Shown here: in pieces, positions 1-10,853 of the stretch
Layout of the letters: each line of letters begins with the position of its first letter
Numbering within the stretch: position 1 is the stretch's first letter
NCBI GenBank assembly: GCA_026874595.1
Contig: CM049308.1
Coordinates: 44,149,327 to 44,213,326 of the forward strand
Reading direction: 5' to 3'
DNA from: Sipunculus nudus
Lineage: Eukaryota > Annelida > Sipuncula > Golfingiida > Sipunculidae
DNA: 64,000 nt
Notes under the pieces: generated by a model
The model's input: the letters and a program-made list of their open reading frames with translations, nothing else
What the model was told of the DNA's origin: nothing
Database searches by the model: none
Program-made: the position numbers and the translations under genes

Positions 1-1020
1 ATTGTGTGTACATTGACACGGTTTTCCAATTACCTTTTTTCATATTAACTGAATGGAAACCAAGAAAGCAAAAATGCATATACATTTGTTTCTATTTTAC
101 GGACTTTTCTCCCCTTTGTTTCGTTCTTGAAGTCGTTCAAATTTTATCTTGAACTTGACAAAGTCGTACCAGGGCTGCCCCGCGGAAGCCAAAGGCTAAA
201 TGATACGTAATGAGGTAGAACTATTGACAGGAACGCAACTCTCACCAATTTCGGTACATTCATATCTGACATGATAAACTTGGGAATAATCTGGGTAAAC
301 CAACACTTTTTCTCCTAAAGTTCAGAGGAGGCAGGGGAAAAAGAACGCCCTCGCTCGATCAGGGAGAAAATGTCCGTTTACAGAAACCCTGAATTTAATC
401 TTGAATTTGACTGAATCGTACCAAGGCTGCCGTTAGTCATGGGACCTGTAGATATTTTAGGTTTACACACTGTGCGTTTTTCAGGACTTGTCGTGGTCAG
501 GAGTTGATATTCCTTATACACGTGCTACAGTCATGCATACAACGGCCGACTCACTCATTTTAGAGTCAGGACTAGGCTACCGCGTGAGCCATGACACGTA
601 AATGATATAGACTCTATAGTACAACTATCAGCAGTTGTTTATATTTAAGAATATACTTCAGATAAAAAAGTTCATTGACGGAGTATTTTTCCTTCATTAT
701 GTTAAATATTGCTTTGTATTAAAATGTTATTCTGAGATCACTTTTTGGGTACGTATCTTTACCCTAGCATTTTATTTGGGTACGTAATTTTACCCATTTA
801 CCCTTCTAGCGGAAACCCTGCAATGAATCTTGCCTTGAATATTGACCATGACTAGTTTTGTCAGTTCCTGAAACGTGGTGGTTTTCCTATTTTAACAAAT
901 ATTTTTCTATTTATTTACTATAAAATGACAACAATCATGTCAGTTTCTCAGCTGTCATTACATCTGGTGTCCCAAAACCTGGTGTGTTTATTGATCACAA
1001 ATGGATGCCCTATACTAATC
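1..1020. other. No recognised gene; weak internal direct repeat
   Basis: I see no credible coding sequence here. A diverged direct repeat is visible: the stretch around 150-179 and the one around 402-431 both carry a GTACCARGGCTGCC core, about 252 bp apart. The GGGTACGT motif occurs twice near 745-790. This may be old repeat DNA. Confidence 0.4.
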
Positions 1021-1075
1021 ACCCTGTCTGTCAGTCTGTCTGTTTGTATGTCTGTCTGTGTGTCAATCCGTCCAT
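1021..1075. repeat. CTGT-type microsatellite tract
   Basis: Imperfect CTGT/TCTG repeats lie just upstream of HeD-like modules. Similar tracts sit near the 5' end of nearly every repeat family in the window, so this one probably marks the head of a degraded element. Confidence 0.7.
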
Positions 1076-1079
1076 TCAC

Positions 1080-1800
1080 ACAAATTAGTTTCCAGTTAAG
1101 TTTGATATATTGGTTTCAAACTTAACTTATAAATGGCCCACCACTAAAGTAAGAACCATGTTGATTTTGGGGTCCAATGGTCAAAGGTCAAGGTCACAGG
1201 ACCCATTTCTTTAAAAGGAATGTGTATGCATTTGAAGGCAAACTTTTCATCGCAAATCTTCCATCTTCAAGATATTGCTAACCTGCCACTAGAGGAAGAT
1301 TCTGTTTGATTTTTGGGTCATAGGTCAAAGGTCAAGTTCACAGGGCCCATCCATTCACAAATTAGTTATGGATGATAATTCTGCTTTGGATAGACAGACT
1401 GGCTTCAACCTTGATTTAATAATGACCAACCACATATGTAAATTCATTTTGATTTTCAGGGTCCAGCGATCTAAGTTGAAGGTCACAGAAGCCACATCTT
1501 TAAAAAGATTGTGGATGCACTGTAAAACAAACTTTTCATCCTGAACTTTCCAATGTTCACACATGGCTTACTTGCCCAAAATGAGGAAACCTGTAGAATT
1601 TGAGGTTATCTGGTCAGGTGTCAAGGTCACTTTTTAAAAGATTGTTACACTAATCCTAATGCTGCAAGTTCAAGGATATTAGGTTCTAAGATTTTTTGGT
1701 CACAAGGTTATTGGTTAAGGTCACAGGACTGTCATTCTGAAAAATTTCTTTAAAAATATCCTTATAGACAAATTCAACTGAGCATTGAGACCCATGGGTC
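1080..1800. repeat. Degraded HeD-like modules with AGGTCA half-sites
   Basis: This stretch contains diverged copies of the module that forms the 288-bp array at 14.4-17.3 kb. Shared phrases include GGCCCACCACTAAAGTAAG and runs of the type TCAAAGGTCAAGGTCACAGG. Several AGGTCA-like half-sites remain. The short reading frames here are chance products of the repeat. Confidence 0.7.
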
Positions 1801-1983
1801 CCTAGTTGTGTTGTGTGCACCCATGCCAGAATTTCAGCAGTGATGTTTGTGTAATTGTTTCTTATTCAAAATGTTTAGTACCTGCATTGTTCATATACAT
1901 GAGAAGTCATGGTCCAGCATTGAAGCATTATACCTGGTGTATTTCCCAAAGCACAGGTTCGCATTAGGCCTGTAGGCCTTGTT
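1801..1983 (+). mobile_element. HeA 3' terminal fragment
   Basis: This matches the last ~180 bp of HeA. It ends with the subterminal motif CACAGGTTCGC (1952-1962), then the palindromic pair AGGCCT-GT-AGGCCT, then TTGTT. The following bases look like HeB sequence, so this is a terminus lying inside HeB. Confidence 0.8.
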
Positions 1984-2869
1984 CTTAATATTTACCAGAA
2001 GTATTCTCCTATATATTTCCTATACACATGCCAGAAATTAAGTCTGTTAAGTGTAATTTCCCTAAGTTATGAGCCCAAACATAATGGACTTTGTAAAAAT
2101 CAGGAAAAATATTTACTCACTTAACATGAAAAATTTTGAAACTAGAGACTTTTCCCCAAGTATATAATTTTGTTTAATTTAGTTTCATTTGTATATCTAT
2201 AATTAGATCTGAATTTTGTAAATTTTTTCAGTTATTAGCATGAAAGATAAATCAGTACCTTACATATTTGCTGAACTTTGACCATGACACGTTTTTTTCC
2301 TGTGAGAACTGTTGATTGAATTTTCACAGCATGTAAACGTAAGTATTTTATATATGTTATATCTGAAATTTGAAAAAATTAAAGCTTAAAAATTAGGCTG
2401 GTTATTAGATCAGCTGACTATAAGTCATCTGAGCTATATTCGTGGTCCATTGTCTGTCGTCCCTCCGTCCGTCCGTCTGTCCGTAGATGTGGCATTCTGA
2501 AACCATAAGACCTAGGAATCTAAAATTTGGTATAATGGTAGATGTCCCCAGGATCTGCTACCAAGCCGAAAACTGGGTCTTTGCGACTTCGTTCCTGTGA
2601 GAAATTAAGGAAAACCTCAATTTTGATTAAAAACCTTTTTTTACACTTCAGGACTGCCTAATATCAAAACCACTCATCTGTTTTTCCTCATATTTACAAT
2701 AAACAATCCTCTATATAGTTCCTATGTACATGCCAGAAATTAGGTCTGTATTATATAATTTAAAGTTATGGGCCAAAACATAATGCATTTTGTAAATAAT
2801 CAGGAAAGATATTTGATCTCTTAACACAAAACTTGTTAAAGCTTAGCACTTTTTTTCCAGTAATATAAA
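1984..2869 (+). mobile_element. HeB fragments with CCGTC tract
   Basis: Two HeB pieces are present. The second begins near 2408 with CAGCTGAC followed by the hairpin partner CATCTGAGC, then a CCGTC microsatellite tract (about 2455-2490). HeB phrases follow up to the truncated gypsy element at about 2869. No coding sequence is seen. Confidence 0.75.
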
Positions 2870-3564
2870 CAGTGTTTATCCGATGCTTGATAAGATCGGT
2901 TCGACCAAGATCGCTATCATCACGGGACATTATCATTTCGTAACTGAGGATCAACGACAGAAGATCCTCTCTCTGACCAGCAGAGAGAGAAGGACTATCG
3001 AGCTCATGAGCAAAAAGTTTCTGGACAGTGTCACGTACCTGGTGCACCTTAGGTTCGTCGACAGCGACCGCTGAAACTGTTGCAGTAACTACCTCAAAGA
3101 TCGTAGGGCAGAACCATCCCACCCTGGACTGTTTGTAAATCCTCACAGGCGCGCCTCCTGTGTTGACGATTCTGACCGGTATGAGGTCATCTTGAGGTCT
3201 TGCAAGGACACGGGCGGCTAGAACCCCGTGTTTCTCCTGAAACCCGATCCTAGGTTCTAACACGCCCTCCGAGATTGCAGCCCTGGCTGTCAACGACACA
3301 TGCAATAATACTGTCGTGCCTGGCGGGGATTTCAACCGTTTCGTGCGCTCTAACCGTGCACATCACCGGTTCCCTAGCAAAACGTTCCAACTGAACAGCC
3401 GTATCTCCGGTAGTCATCACTAATAGTACAAAGTCAATTCGGTAGCCATTTTTACATAAAAAATCAGTGCCCACGATACATTCATAATTCATGTCCCTTG
3501 ATATTATTACTACCCACAGAAATCTGGAGGTCACACTGCCCTGTGGTGCATAAATCCTGACCAT
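2870..3564 (-). pseudogene. Gypsy pol N-terminus: protease C-terminal half and pre-RT linker
   Basis: Two overlapping minus-strand frames (3564-3250 and 3335-2870) encode this part. The first holds GTDFLCKNGYRIDF, the usual C-terminal signature of retroviral-type aspartic proteases. The second ends with LGRTDLIKHRINT, a phrase that in Ty3/gypsy Pol lies just before reverse transcriptase. The RT domain itself is absent because the element is truncated at about 2870. The two frames are offset, which points to an indel near 3250-3335. The product would be inactive. The family assignment is from recognised motifs, not from a search. Confidence 0.8.
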
Positions 3565-3589
3565 TTGCCGATAAAAGGTTCCCTGCGAA

Positions 3590-3949
3590 CTATTCTATTT
3601 TTACAGGAAGACATGTGGACAAGAGCTCAAACACATGTTCATGGACTTGCATAACGGCAGAACCGCTGTCTACAAGGATACTGACGGGCAGGCCATTAAC
3701 ATATATTGCAGAATTAACTGACTTACTATGTGGTGTCTCTTCCGGTGATGGGGAAGGGGGTCTCCTGGTGTCACTGGCTGGCATGCGATCCCCCATGCCA
3801 GCATCTAATGGTTTCCCTGTTGTTGGTAGGCCAGGTGTGGCGGCGCGTTGCGGGTGACTCCCCGATGTCCGCCCCGGCACAGATTCCGCGCTTCTTTTGC
3901 TGACATTCGCGCGATATGTGGCCGGGCTCCTGGCAATACCAGCACACAA
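3590..3949 (-). pseudogene. Gypsy aspartic protease, N-terminal half
   Basis: The 119-codon frame contains NGLPVSILVDSGSAV, with the DSG catalytic triplet of retropepsins near residue 93. It overlaps the 3' end of gag in another frame, as expected for a gag-pol junction. The C-terminal half of the protease lies in the next downstream frame, so the enzyme is split by a frame change. Upstream residues are a low-complexity Pro/Ser/Arg linker. Confidence 0.8.
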
Positions 3950-4657
3950 TGTCGTTGGTATATTTCCTTTGGTCTGATGGAGCGGCCTTCACAGCGGTTT
4001 TCGTCGAGTCTGATATCCGCGACTCCTTAAGGAGAGTTATCATACTCTCCATCAACTCATTGTTCCTTTTTAGCACATCCGACATTTCTGGTGTGGCTCC
4101 GATGATGCTGTCATCTTTCACTGCCCTGACGCCCTGCGCTGTCTGTCCCGGTCTCATCCCTTCCTCCTTCAATACACCATAGTATCGTTCGCATGATTCT
4201 ACTGCCTCGGCCAGATGTCTTGGTTGTTCGTGTTTCAGACGCATTCGGCAGTCGCGATCTTCTTGCGCGTTTATGAAACGTTTCACAGCCATCTCCTCTC
4301 GAGTCATGGCGTCCATATTCGGGTACGCGATGCGTAACAGCCTGGTAAGCTCAAACACAAAATCCGCTTGCGTTTTTGTCTTACAGCGACGTCTCGTCTT
4401 TTGGGCGATAGCCTGCATTCGAGCGTAACTGTCAGGCCCTGAAAGTCCAGCTCATATGCATTTTCGATGTCGTCCAGTGCTTGTTCTGCCCGGCCCTTCA
4501 GTCTGACCCCCAAGAACTGGCATTTTGTTCTGTCGTCCCACTGGTTGATGACAGCACATTTGACAAAATGTTTGAGCCACCGATCGAAGTCGTCATCCTC
4601 CTTACCGTAGAACGGGTCCGGCATGAAGACAGGCCGGGCTGGCTGGTTCTCTCCCAT
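3771..4657 (-). pseudogene. Gypsy Gag with CCHC zinc knuckle, frameshifted
   Basis: The N-terminal part (4657 to about 4430) has a Gag-like segment in which FDRWLKHFVKCAVINQW is followed by a basic helix. The frame then shifts near 4420-4430 and continues in the 4418-3771 frame. A second Gag helical segment follows, then the nucleocapsid knuckle CWYCQEPGHISREC (C-x2-C-x4-H-x4-C). Gag would coat the retrotransposon RNA in cytoplasmic particles. The start at 4657 (MGENQ) lies about 100 bp after the primer-binding-type site, as usual. The internal frameshift makes this copy defective. Confidence 0.82.
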
Positions 4658-4756
4658 GTTACGCTTTGCCGTCTTGTCTTTTGAACCACACTTGTTTTGT
4701 TTTCTTTTCTTTTTCTTCTGTCTCCTTCCTCCTTGTGGTGGTGTTCCCTCCTACAT

Positions 4757-4776
4757 CGATCCCAGCCGGGCCTCCA
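4757..4776 (-). promoter_or_regulatory. Putative tRNA primer-binding site
   Basis: On the minus strand the base after the LTR end begins TGGAGGCCCGGCTGGGATCG. It starts with TGG as primer-binding sites do, and its complement resembles the T-loop and acceptor end of a tRNA ending in CCA. I could not assign the tRNA species. Confidence 0.6.
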
Positions 4777-5097
4777 TGTAACGACTATAGCAAAAACTCC
4801 AATTGACGATATAAGACACCTTTAATATCGCAAAGACGGTGTACAGCGAACACGGCGGAGTGACCGGCCAGCCCGAATACTTGGCTGACTGATGCATCTA
4901 GCCCTTACTTGACCTATCTTCCCCCCGGGGTCCCTGCATACCGGCGTATCGGTTTCTGGCCGGCCTCTTCAGTGTCCACCTCAGTGTCCGGCCACCGGTC
5001 GCCTGTTGTCACTTATCATTAACGATAATGTGAATTTCTATCCTCTACGCCGAGCTACTACCCAAGTATACCAAGTTTCTCAGGCATATATGTTACA
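4777..5097 (-). repeat. 5' LTR of the gypsy element (321 bp)
   Basis: The segment starts TGTAAC and ends GTTACA on the minus strand, a perfect 6-bp inverted terminal repeat of TG...CA type. It is followed directly by the primer-binding-type site. It is GC-richer than its surroundings. The partner LTR is not in the window. Confidence 0.8.
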
Positions 5098-5168
5098 GCT
5101 GTATTTTCCCATATGAGTTATAAACCTGTAAAAAGTTTTTTGACTGAGGCCACTGAGGCAAATTTGTT
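5098..5168 (+). mobile_element. HeA internal fragment (left arm of an outer copy)
   Basis: The phrase CCATATGAGTTATAAACC and the text up to AATTTGTT match HeA internal sequence at 12.0 and 58.3 kb. In those copies AATTTG-TTTAATATT is continuous. Here it is split by the HeA copy that follows and resumes at about 7828. Confidence 0.75.
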
Positions 5169-7829
5169 AGCAAACCTGTGAGCTTATGCGATGGTGTGGC
5201 GTCGTCCGGCGTCCGGCGTCTGTACGTTAACCTATACTTTCTTGAAAACAGCAAGAATTAGCATCAAATTTTATGCATAAAATTAGTCATCTAAAAAACT
5301 CTATTGGATTTTGCTTCTTTTTTGGCTAACTGCATTTTCTTAGATTTTATAGGGAAAAAGCTAAAAAAGCTTAAAAAATCTTCTTCTCCGAATCTGTTCA
5401 GCCAAATTGTCCAATATTGTACAGAAATAATTTCTGGAACAATCTCTCTCAAGTTTTTCGAATGGTTTAAGTTCGGTGATTTTTGGCCGAGTTACAGGAA
5501 GTTGAACTTAGTCATCTGTCCAAAAAAGCATACTAAAATTACAATCTCAGAAATGGCTTGAGCTATCATCACCAATTTTTATGCCAATGTTGGTCACATG
5601 AGTCATATCTGGTGGCGCCACCTGCATCGGCCTTTTTTGTAAGGGGGTCATCAGTGCCTGTATCAAACTGAAGTCTACAAATAACTTCTTCTCTGAAACG
5701 ATATGGCCAAATTGTTTAATATCGCACAGAAATGATCCTAGGGTAGTGCTTTCTGAAGTTTGTTCAAATGGTTTCAGTTCAGTGACTTTTGGCTAAGTTA
5801 TGGGGAGCTAAATTTAGTCATATGACATAGCAGCCCATTTTAGCTAAGTGGCTAAAAAAATCTTCTTCTCAAACACCACTGGGCCAAATTCTTAAATCTC
5901 ACACATTAATTATCCTTAGATGTTGATAATTCAGGCTTGTTCAAATGGTCTCAGTTCAGTGACTTTTGGCTAAGTTATGGGAAGCTGAATTTAGTCATAT
6001 GCTGTAACAGCCCATTTTAGCTAAGTGGCTACAAAAATCTTCTTCTCAAAAACCACTGGGCCAAATTTTTAAATCTCACACATTAATTATTCTTAGATGT
6101 TGATTATTCAAGTTTGTTCAAATGGTCTCAGTTCAGTCACTTTTGGCTGAGTTATGGGAAGCTGAATTTAGTCATATGCCGTAACAGCCCATTTTAGCTA
6201 AGTGGCTACAAAAATCTTCTTCTCAAAAACCACTGGGCCAAATTCTTAAATCTCACACATTAATTATCCTAAGATGTTGATAATTCAAGTTTGTTCAAAT
6301 GGTTTTGGTTCAATGATTTTTGGCTGAATTATGGGAAGCTGAACTTTGCCATTTTGCTGTATTTTCCCATATGAGTTATAAACCTACAAAACGTTTTTTG
6401 ACTAATGATACTGAGGCCAGTTTGTTTTATCTTTGCAAGAATAATTCCCTGAATAATTCTTATAATAATTGTCTTTTATGGTTCCAAAGAATGAATTTTG
6501 GCTGATTTATAAAGATTGAATTGAGTCATTTTACCATATATGTTAGCTGTGTGATGCTGTTACATCTAGCCTGGCACCAGTTTATCAGCATTTATTACAT
6601 CATGCCACTAGACATTTAGATTTCAGGTTAACTTTGGTTAATATTGACAAGAAAGTTTTTTTAAAAGCTTTTAAAAAATTTAGATTTATGATTTAAGTTA
6701 TTCATCATACCAGGCAATGTTACAATCATGGATATTCAGCTGTCTGTGGCTATATAAAGACAACTGTACGTGGATTATAAATTATTGGTATCCCTACTCA
6801 ACTTAATTCAAGAATTTGCCATCAGTGAGATATATCTGTACTTTAAATTTGCATTCAGTATGCATCCGTAATAATTTTACATATATTCCTGATTTCTTTT
6901 TTTATAAAAAGTCAGCTGAAAAGCATTTTGTATTGGGAAAATAAATTTTAAAGTTATTTCAAGTAGAGACCACTTTTGTGATCAGATGGCAGCACTTGGT
7001 TTACCATTGGCAGATTGCCAGTGCCTTGATGTTGGCCATAAGCCAAGATGATGTCAGCTCTATAAATAGTTTTAGCACAGTGCCAGGATTGGAAGAAGTG
7101 CAGCCAGGTATAGGTCTCTAGTTCACTCAGTGCAGTAGCTGCATTCTATTTATAGCTTTGGCAGACTGCTCACTGCATTATATTTGGCACCAAAGCTAAG
7201 CCTGAATCTATTTATAGCTTTGGCAGACTGCCAACTGTGTCAGATTATGCAACAGGTCAAGAGTTCACTTATTGCAGCCAGGTACAGGTCAAATGTTCAC
7301 TCAGTCTAGCCAGGTGCAGGTCAAGAGTTCACTCAGTGCAGTAGCTGGAGGCAGCAATTTGTCACAGGTCACTCGGGGGCAACTGCCTTACTCACCTAAG
7401 CCTTGTCAGCCCAGTGCATCAAACTCTGGGGAAGTTTGATGTATTGGACTGATATTTTGACCTGTCCATGCATCTTTGATGGTATTCTTATTTACAAAAC
7501 AGGTGGTGCCACGTACATTGACTTTTGCACAGTGTATGTGCCTGCTTATTTCTACAGAGGAATTTGATATATCAGTCTGAAAATTGGCATATGTGTATAT
7601 CTCTGATAGCTTCGAAGTATACAAGACTGGTGGTGCCAGCTACAATCGTTTTTGTGTTGTGTGCACCCATGCCAGAATTTCAGCAGTGATGTTTGTGTAA
7701 TTGTTTCTTATTCAAAATGTTTAGTACTTTCATTATTCATATACATGAAAAGTAATGTTCCAGCATTAAAGCATTATACCTGGTGTATTTCCCAATGCAC
7801 AGGTTCGCATTAGGCCTGTAGGCCTTGTT
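5169..7829 (+). mobile_element. HeA element inserted inside another HeA
   Basis: It begins AGCAAACCTGTGAGC and ends with CACAGGTTCGC (7798-7808), the AGGCCT-GT-AGGCCT palindrome and TTGTT. The outer HeA text on both sides joins into the uninterrupted form seen at 58.37 kb, so this is a self-nested insertion into a T run. Internal features are the CCGGCGTC head, three ~176-bp modules (about 5.70-6.31 kb, marked by TTTAGTCATATG), and a GGTGGCGCCACC palindrome at 5611. No coding capacity is seen. Confidence 0.85.
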
Positions 7830-8249
7830 TAATATTTTACAAGAATATTCCCCTGAATAATTCTTATAATAACTGTCTTTTTTGGTTCCAAAGAATAAAT
7901 TTTGGCTGAATTATATTATGTACTGAAGCGGATACATCTAGCCTGGCACGTGTTTATCAGCATCCATTACATCATGCCTCTAGACATTTAGATTTCAGGT
8001 TATCTATGGTTCATATTGACAAGAATGTTTTTTAAAAGCTTTTAAAAATGTAGATTTATGATTTTACATATTCCTCATGCCAGGCAATGTTTACAATCAC
8101 AGGTTTACAGCTCTCTGTTGGTATATAAAGATAGCTGTACATGGATTATGAATAATAGGTATCCATCCTCAACTTAATTCAAGATTTTGCCATCTGTGAG
8201 ATGTATCTGTATTACAATTCTGCATTCAATATCATCTGTAGTAATTTTT
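7830..8249 (+). mobile_element. HeA internal sequence, right arm of outer copy
   Basis: Continuation of the outer HeA after the nested copy. It matches 12.07-12.55 kb and 58.37-58.84 kb and runs into the second AGCGAACCTGTG motif at 8250. Confidence 0.75.
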
Positions 8250-8442
8250 AGCGAACCTGTGAGCTAATGCGATGGTGTGGCGGCGTCCTCCGTCTGTATG
8301 TTAACCTATACTAAACTAAACACCAACAACTCATAATAAACCTTATATTTATTACCTCACAAAACCAGCATCTGCCTCATTCCCAAATCATATTTTTTAT
8401 CATATATAACAGCTGAGTGCCGTGAATCATGGATCCCTTGTT
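8250..8442 (+). mobile_element. Chimera: HeA 5' head joined to HeB 3' tail
   Basis: It starts with the HeA head (GCGAACCTGTG at 8251) and its GTCCTCCGTC tract. At about 8311 it switches to the HeB 3' tail also found at 37.03-37.16 kb, ending ...CAGCTGAGTGCCGTG, a decayed palindrome and CCCTTGTT. This is direct evidence of end-swapping or deletion between families. Confidence 0.7.
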
Positions 8443-8643
8443 GAATTTTTCCTTGAGGCTCTATTACAGTCAATTGCTTTGTCCAGGTGCAGGCAGCTGG
8501 AAGTCAGCTTCATGATTTGTTACAGTCACAAGGGGAGATGCCCTGCTGTGACAGGTGTACAGTTTTTTCATATCACAAACAACCATCCCCCCCCCCCCCC
8601 CCCCCCCCCCCCCGGATACCCCACCAAGTGTTATGCAGTGATT
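8443..8643. other. Short unassigned stretch
   Basis: No recognisable element or gene. It holds the poly-C tract listed separately, which produces a spurious polyproline reading frame. Confidence 0.5.
8586..8613. repeat. Poly-C homopolymer (28 C)
   Basis: An uninterrupted run of 28 C residues. It may be a true tract or an assembly artefact; its length is unlikely to be exact. Confidence 0.95.
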
Positions 8644-9085
8644 GTATCCCCAGACAAAGTCAGGATACTATGGTTTAAGCACGGTCGCCTGCTACTGCCA
8701 CAGAGTTTTCGTTTCAACGTGATAACTCAAAAAATATTTTACGGATCTTTACCAAACTTGATATATGCATGGTTATTGGAAAGAGGAAAAGCCTGTATAA
8801 ATTTGGGTCATGACCTTTACTAGGAGAGTGACCTTGACCTTGAATAGGTCAATTTTGGGGGGAAATCACACAAATTCTTAAATATCTTAAGAAATCTTGC
8901 ATTCATTGATCCGAAAATCAACTTGACTGAAGATCTTGGATAGTGATGTCATGTACCGAAAATCTGGTAGCGCCACCTGTTACCCTTTTCTTGTTGTCGA
9001 GCTGTTTAATACCCCATCATTGCCACTTAACAGTACAGAGAGCAAAACTAATTGATGGATTTCTTTCATATTATGCATCAGGGAT
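8644..9085 (+). mobile_element. HeD 5' fragment
   Basis: It begins GTATCCCCAGACAAAGTC and continues with HeD phrases such as GTGACCTTGACCTTGAATAGG and a decayed GGTAGCGCCACC palindrome. It lacks an HeD 3' terminus. The following ~100 bp contain two copies of a CACAGGCC motif resembling 44.73 kb. Confidence 0.75.
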
Positions 9086-9304
9086 AGAAATCAGTTTGAA
9101 AAAATCACAGGCCAGCCGGGCCTGCTTGTAATCATTCATACAGGCCTATCAAGGAAATCACAGGCCCGCACTTTACGCAGATAATTGTACCCTTAAAATA
9201 CAAAAACAAACCATGTTTGGCTTTAGAAAATGATTTATTTTCACTGTACATACAGACAATACCTCATAAGTATTTAGCTGACCATAATGCCAATGGATGC
9301 TCTC
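9086..9304 (-). other. 3' flank of the ZNF862-like gene
   Basis: No coding sequence. It includes the likely 3' UTR and polyadenylation signal of the minus-strand gene whose stop codon is at 9305-9307. Confidence 0.55.
9234..9239 (-). promoter_or_regulatory. AATAAA polyadenylation signal
   Basis: AATAAA on the minus strand, about 65 bp downstream of the stop codon of the last exon. This placement is normal for a short 3' UTR. Confidence 0.65.
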
Positions 9305-9684
9305 TCACACTGACTTAATTTCCTCCACAGAAATGTCCGAATCACTCTGTCTCTCTGACACATCATCCTCTATTGATACTGCATAGAGTCTACCTCCTTC
9401 AGAGTCTGTGTGCACTGGCTCTACTGCTGGTTCTGGGTCAAAGTCTTTTACTTTTGTTTGCTCCATGATAATCCTCATGAGGATGTTGAGTGTGTCACTT
9501 CTTAGCCTGCTCCTCCTGTCAGACTTGACCCTCTTCATTTGGCTGAAGCCCAGCTCACAGTCTGCTGATGTGACAGCCAGGGACAGCAGCAGGTTCACCA
9601 GGTGCAGCACATTAGGACAGGCCTGCCCATACATGGTGTTCAAGGCAGTCCATGTGACCTTCTCGCCAGGGCCTTGGGGATATC
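9305..9684 (-). CDS. ZNF862-like gene, last exon: hAT C-terminal block
   Basis: The exon begins after a minus-strand acceptor (TTTTTGCAG at about 9685-9693) and ends at the stop at 9305. It encodes a typical hAT dimerisation segment, including SLAVTSADCELGFSQMKRVK and SRLRSDTLNILMRIIME. The E of CELGFS is in the position of the third catalytic acid of hAT transposases. An acidic tail follows. The splice with the upstream exon is in phase: two leftover bases AG plus the first A make Arg. No breaks are seen. The product would be a nuclear DNA-binding or domesticated transposase-like protein if expressed. Confidence 0.85.
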
Positions 9685-10062
9685 TGCAAAAATTTAATAT
9701 CAACATTCACATAGTAACTAGGGATCCAAGCATGGGTCTCAACGCTCAGCTGAATTTGTCTATATGGATATTTTTACAAGTTTTAAGTTTCTAGGGCCAG
9801 CAGATACTATTTGTGAATTGCTAAAGGACAGACAGAGTCTGGAAGAAAATAAAATAATTGTAATATTGGAAGAAATACTGGGGGTGCCACCAACTTCAGG
9901 GAACTGACCAAACTACTCACTGCCAGTATTCAAGGCAAGGTTCATGGCTATCTATGCATTTATTATCAAGATACCTGAGGTTTTGTGTCAAAATTTTAAT
10001 TATTCTGGGGTAACTTACAGAGAGTTGTTATTCAAGCAAGTAACAAACTTTACAACTGTTAC

Positions 10063-10186
10063 CTCTTGTACACTTTCTCTTTCAGGAAAGTCCACTCCAT
10101 CTCAGTCTGACTAGTATCCACCTCAGCACCCATTAGGACTGGTCGCCAGTGATCCACAAGAACCTGGATGTGGGAATCTCCAAAAT
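10063..10186 (-). CDS. ZNF862-like gene, internal exon
   Basis: This 124-bp exon encodes a segment with HIQVLVDHWRPVL and, further on, TEMEWTFLKEKVYK. In this family these precede the C-terminal block. The acceptor (GAACAG) and donor (GAG/GTAACAG) are good, and both phases agree with the flanking exons. It is too short to stand out as an open frame. Confidence 0.78.
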
Positions 10187-10390
10187 CTGTTCAAAACAAA
10201 TTTACACATTTTATGAAATGTCAACAAATGTAGTTCTTCTTTCTGAAACAGCAGCTTTTATAACAAGGTTTAAATACAAGAAGACAATGTTAAAACAGCA
10301 AATTTTCTAATCTTTTCCAAAACTTAGTCTGATCCTCATTTTTTCCTTTTCCACAAGTCAGTTCTGAATATATCAAAATATTCCAGGCAC

Positions 10391-10605
10391 CTGCAAGAAT
10401 GTCCTCTGTTGGCCATTCGGTAAGGTTTGTGAGGCAGGTGGCTTGCAACACATCTTCCTTAAAGTCATCAAAGCGGGCATCCAGTCTGTCCAGAAGTCCC
10501 TCCAGCACTCTTGTCCTAGCCGAACAGAACACCTTCAGTGGTCCCACCAGATCAGTCCCTTGGTGGATGTTTTTGCCTAGCACTTGATGGAGATTGGGAC
10601 CTGGC
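10391..10605 (-). CDS. ZNF862-like gene, internal exon
   Basis: This 215-bp exon carries a helical insertion-domain segment including VFCSARTRVLEGLLDRLDAR. The acceptor is ATATTTGCAG and the donor CTTGCAG/GTGCCT. The first base completes a Lys codon begun in the upstream exon, and the last G completes an Asp codon in the next. The open frame is intact. Confidence 0.8.
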
Positions 10606-10853
10606 CTGCAAATATAAAAATACTTTGTGATATTTTAACATGTTAGAAACTTTGATTATAGTCTACATCTGACGTTTGTTGTTATTTACATTGTTAAATT
10701 TAGTCAGTTATCTGTGTACAGAAAGTTGCATATTTTATACAACAGTGTAAACTTTTTAGAGATACCATAGGCATTAGCTTATTGTGAAATCCTCTCTTTA
10801 TATTTTTAGAAATTAGCAAATTACAAAATTATGATACCCACTCTGTTTAATAC

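Larger units (their letters stand above)
2870..5097 (-). mobile_element. Ty3/gypsy LTR retrotransposon, 5' part only
   Basis: Read on the minus strand the order is LTR (5097-4777), primer-binding-type site, gag with a zinc knuckle, aspartic protease, and the first residues of pol before reverse transcriptase. Everything downstream (reverse transcriptase, RNase H, integrase, 3' LTR) is missing, and the element stops at about 2870 against HeB sequence. The LTR outer edge abuts HeA sequence at 5098. The flanks therefore belong to different repeats, and no target duplication can be read. This suggests a deletion that removed most of pol together with neighbouring DNA. Frame breaks in gag and protease show an inactive copy. 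Confidence 0.88.

Noticed and set aside
2883-4684. Plus-strand ORFs over the gypsy element
   Set aside because: Antisense shadows; the gag and protease motifs are on the minus strand.
8422-8823. 133-residue ORF with a polyproline run
   Set aside because: The prolines come from the 28-C tract, and the ORF spans three unrelated repeat pieces.
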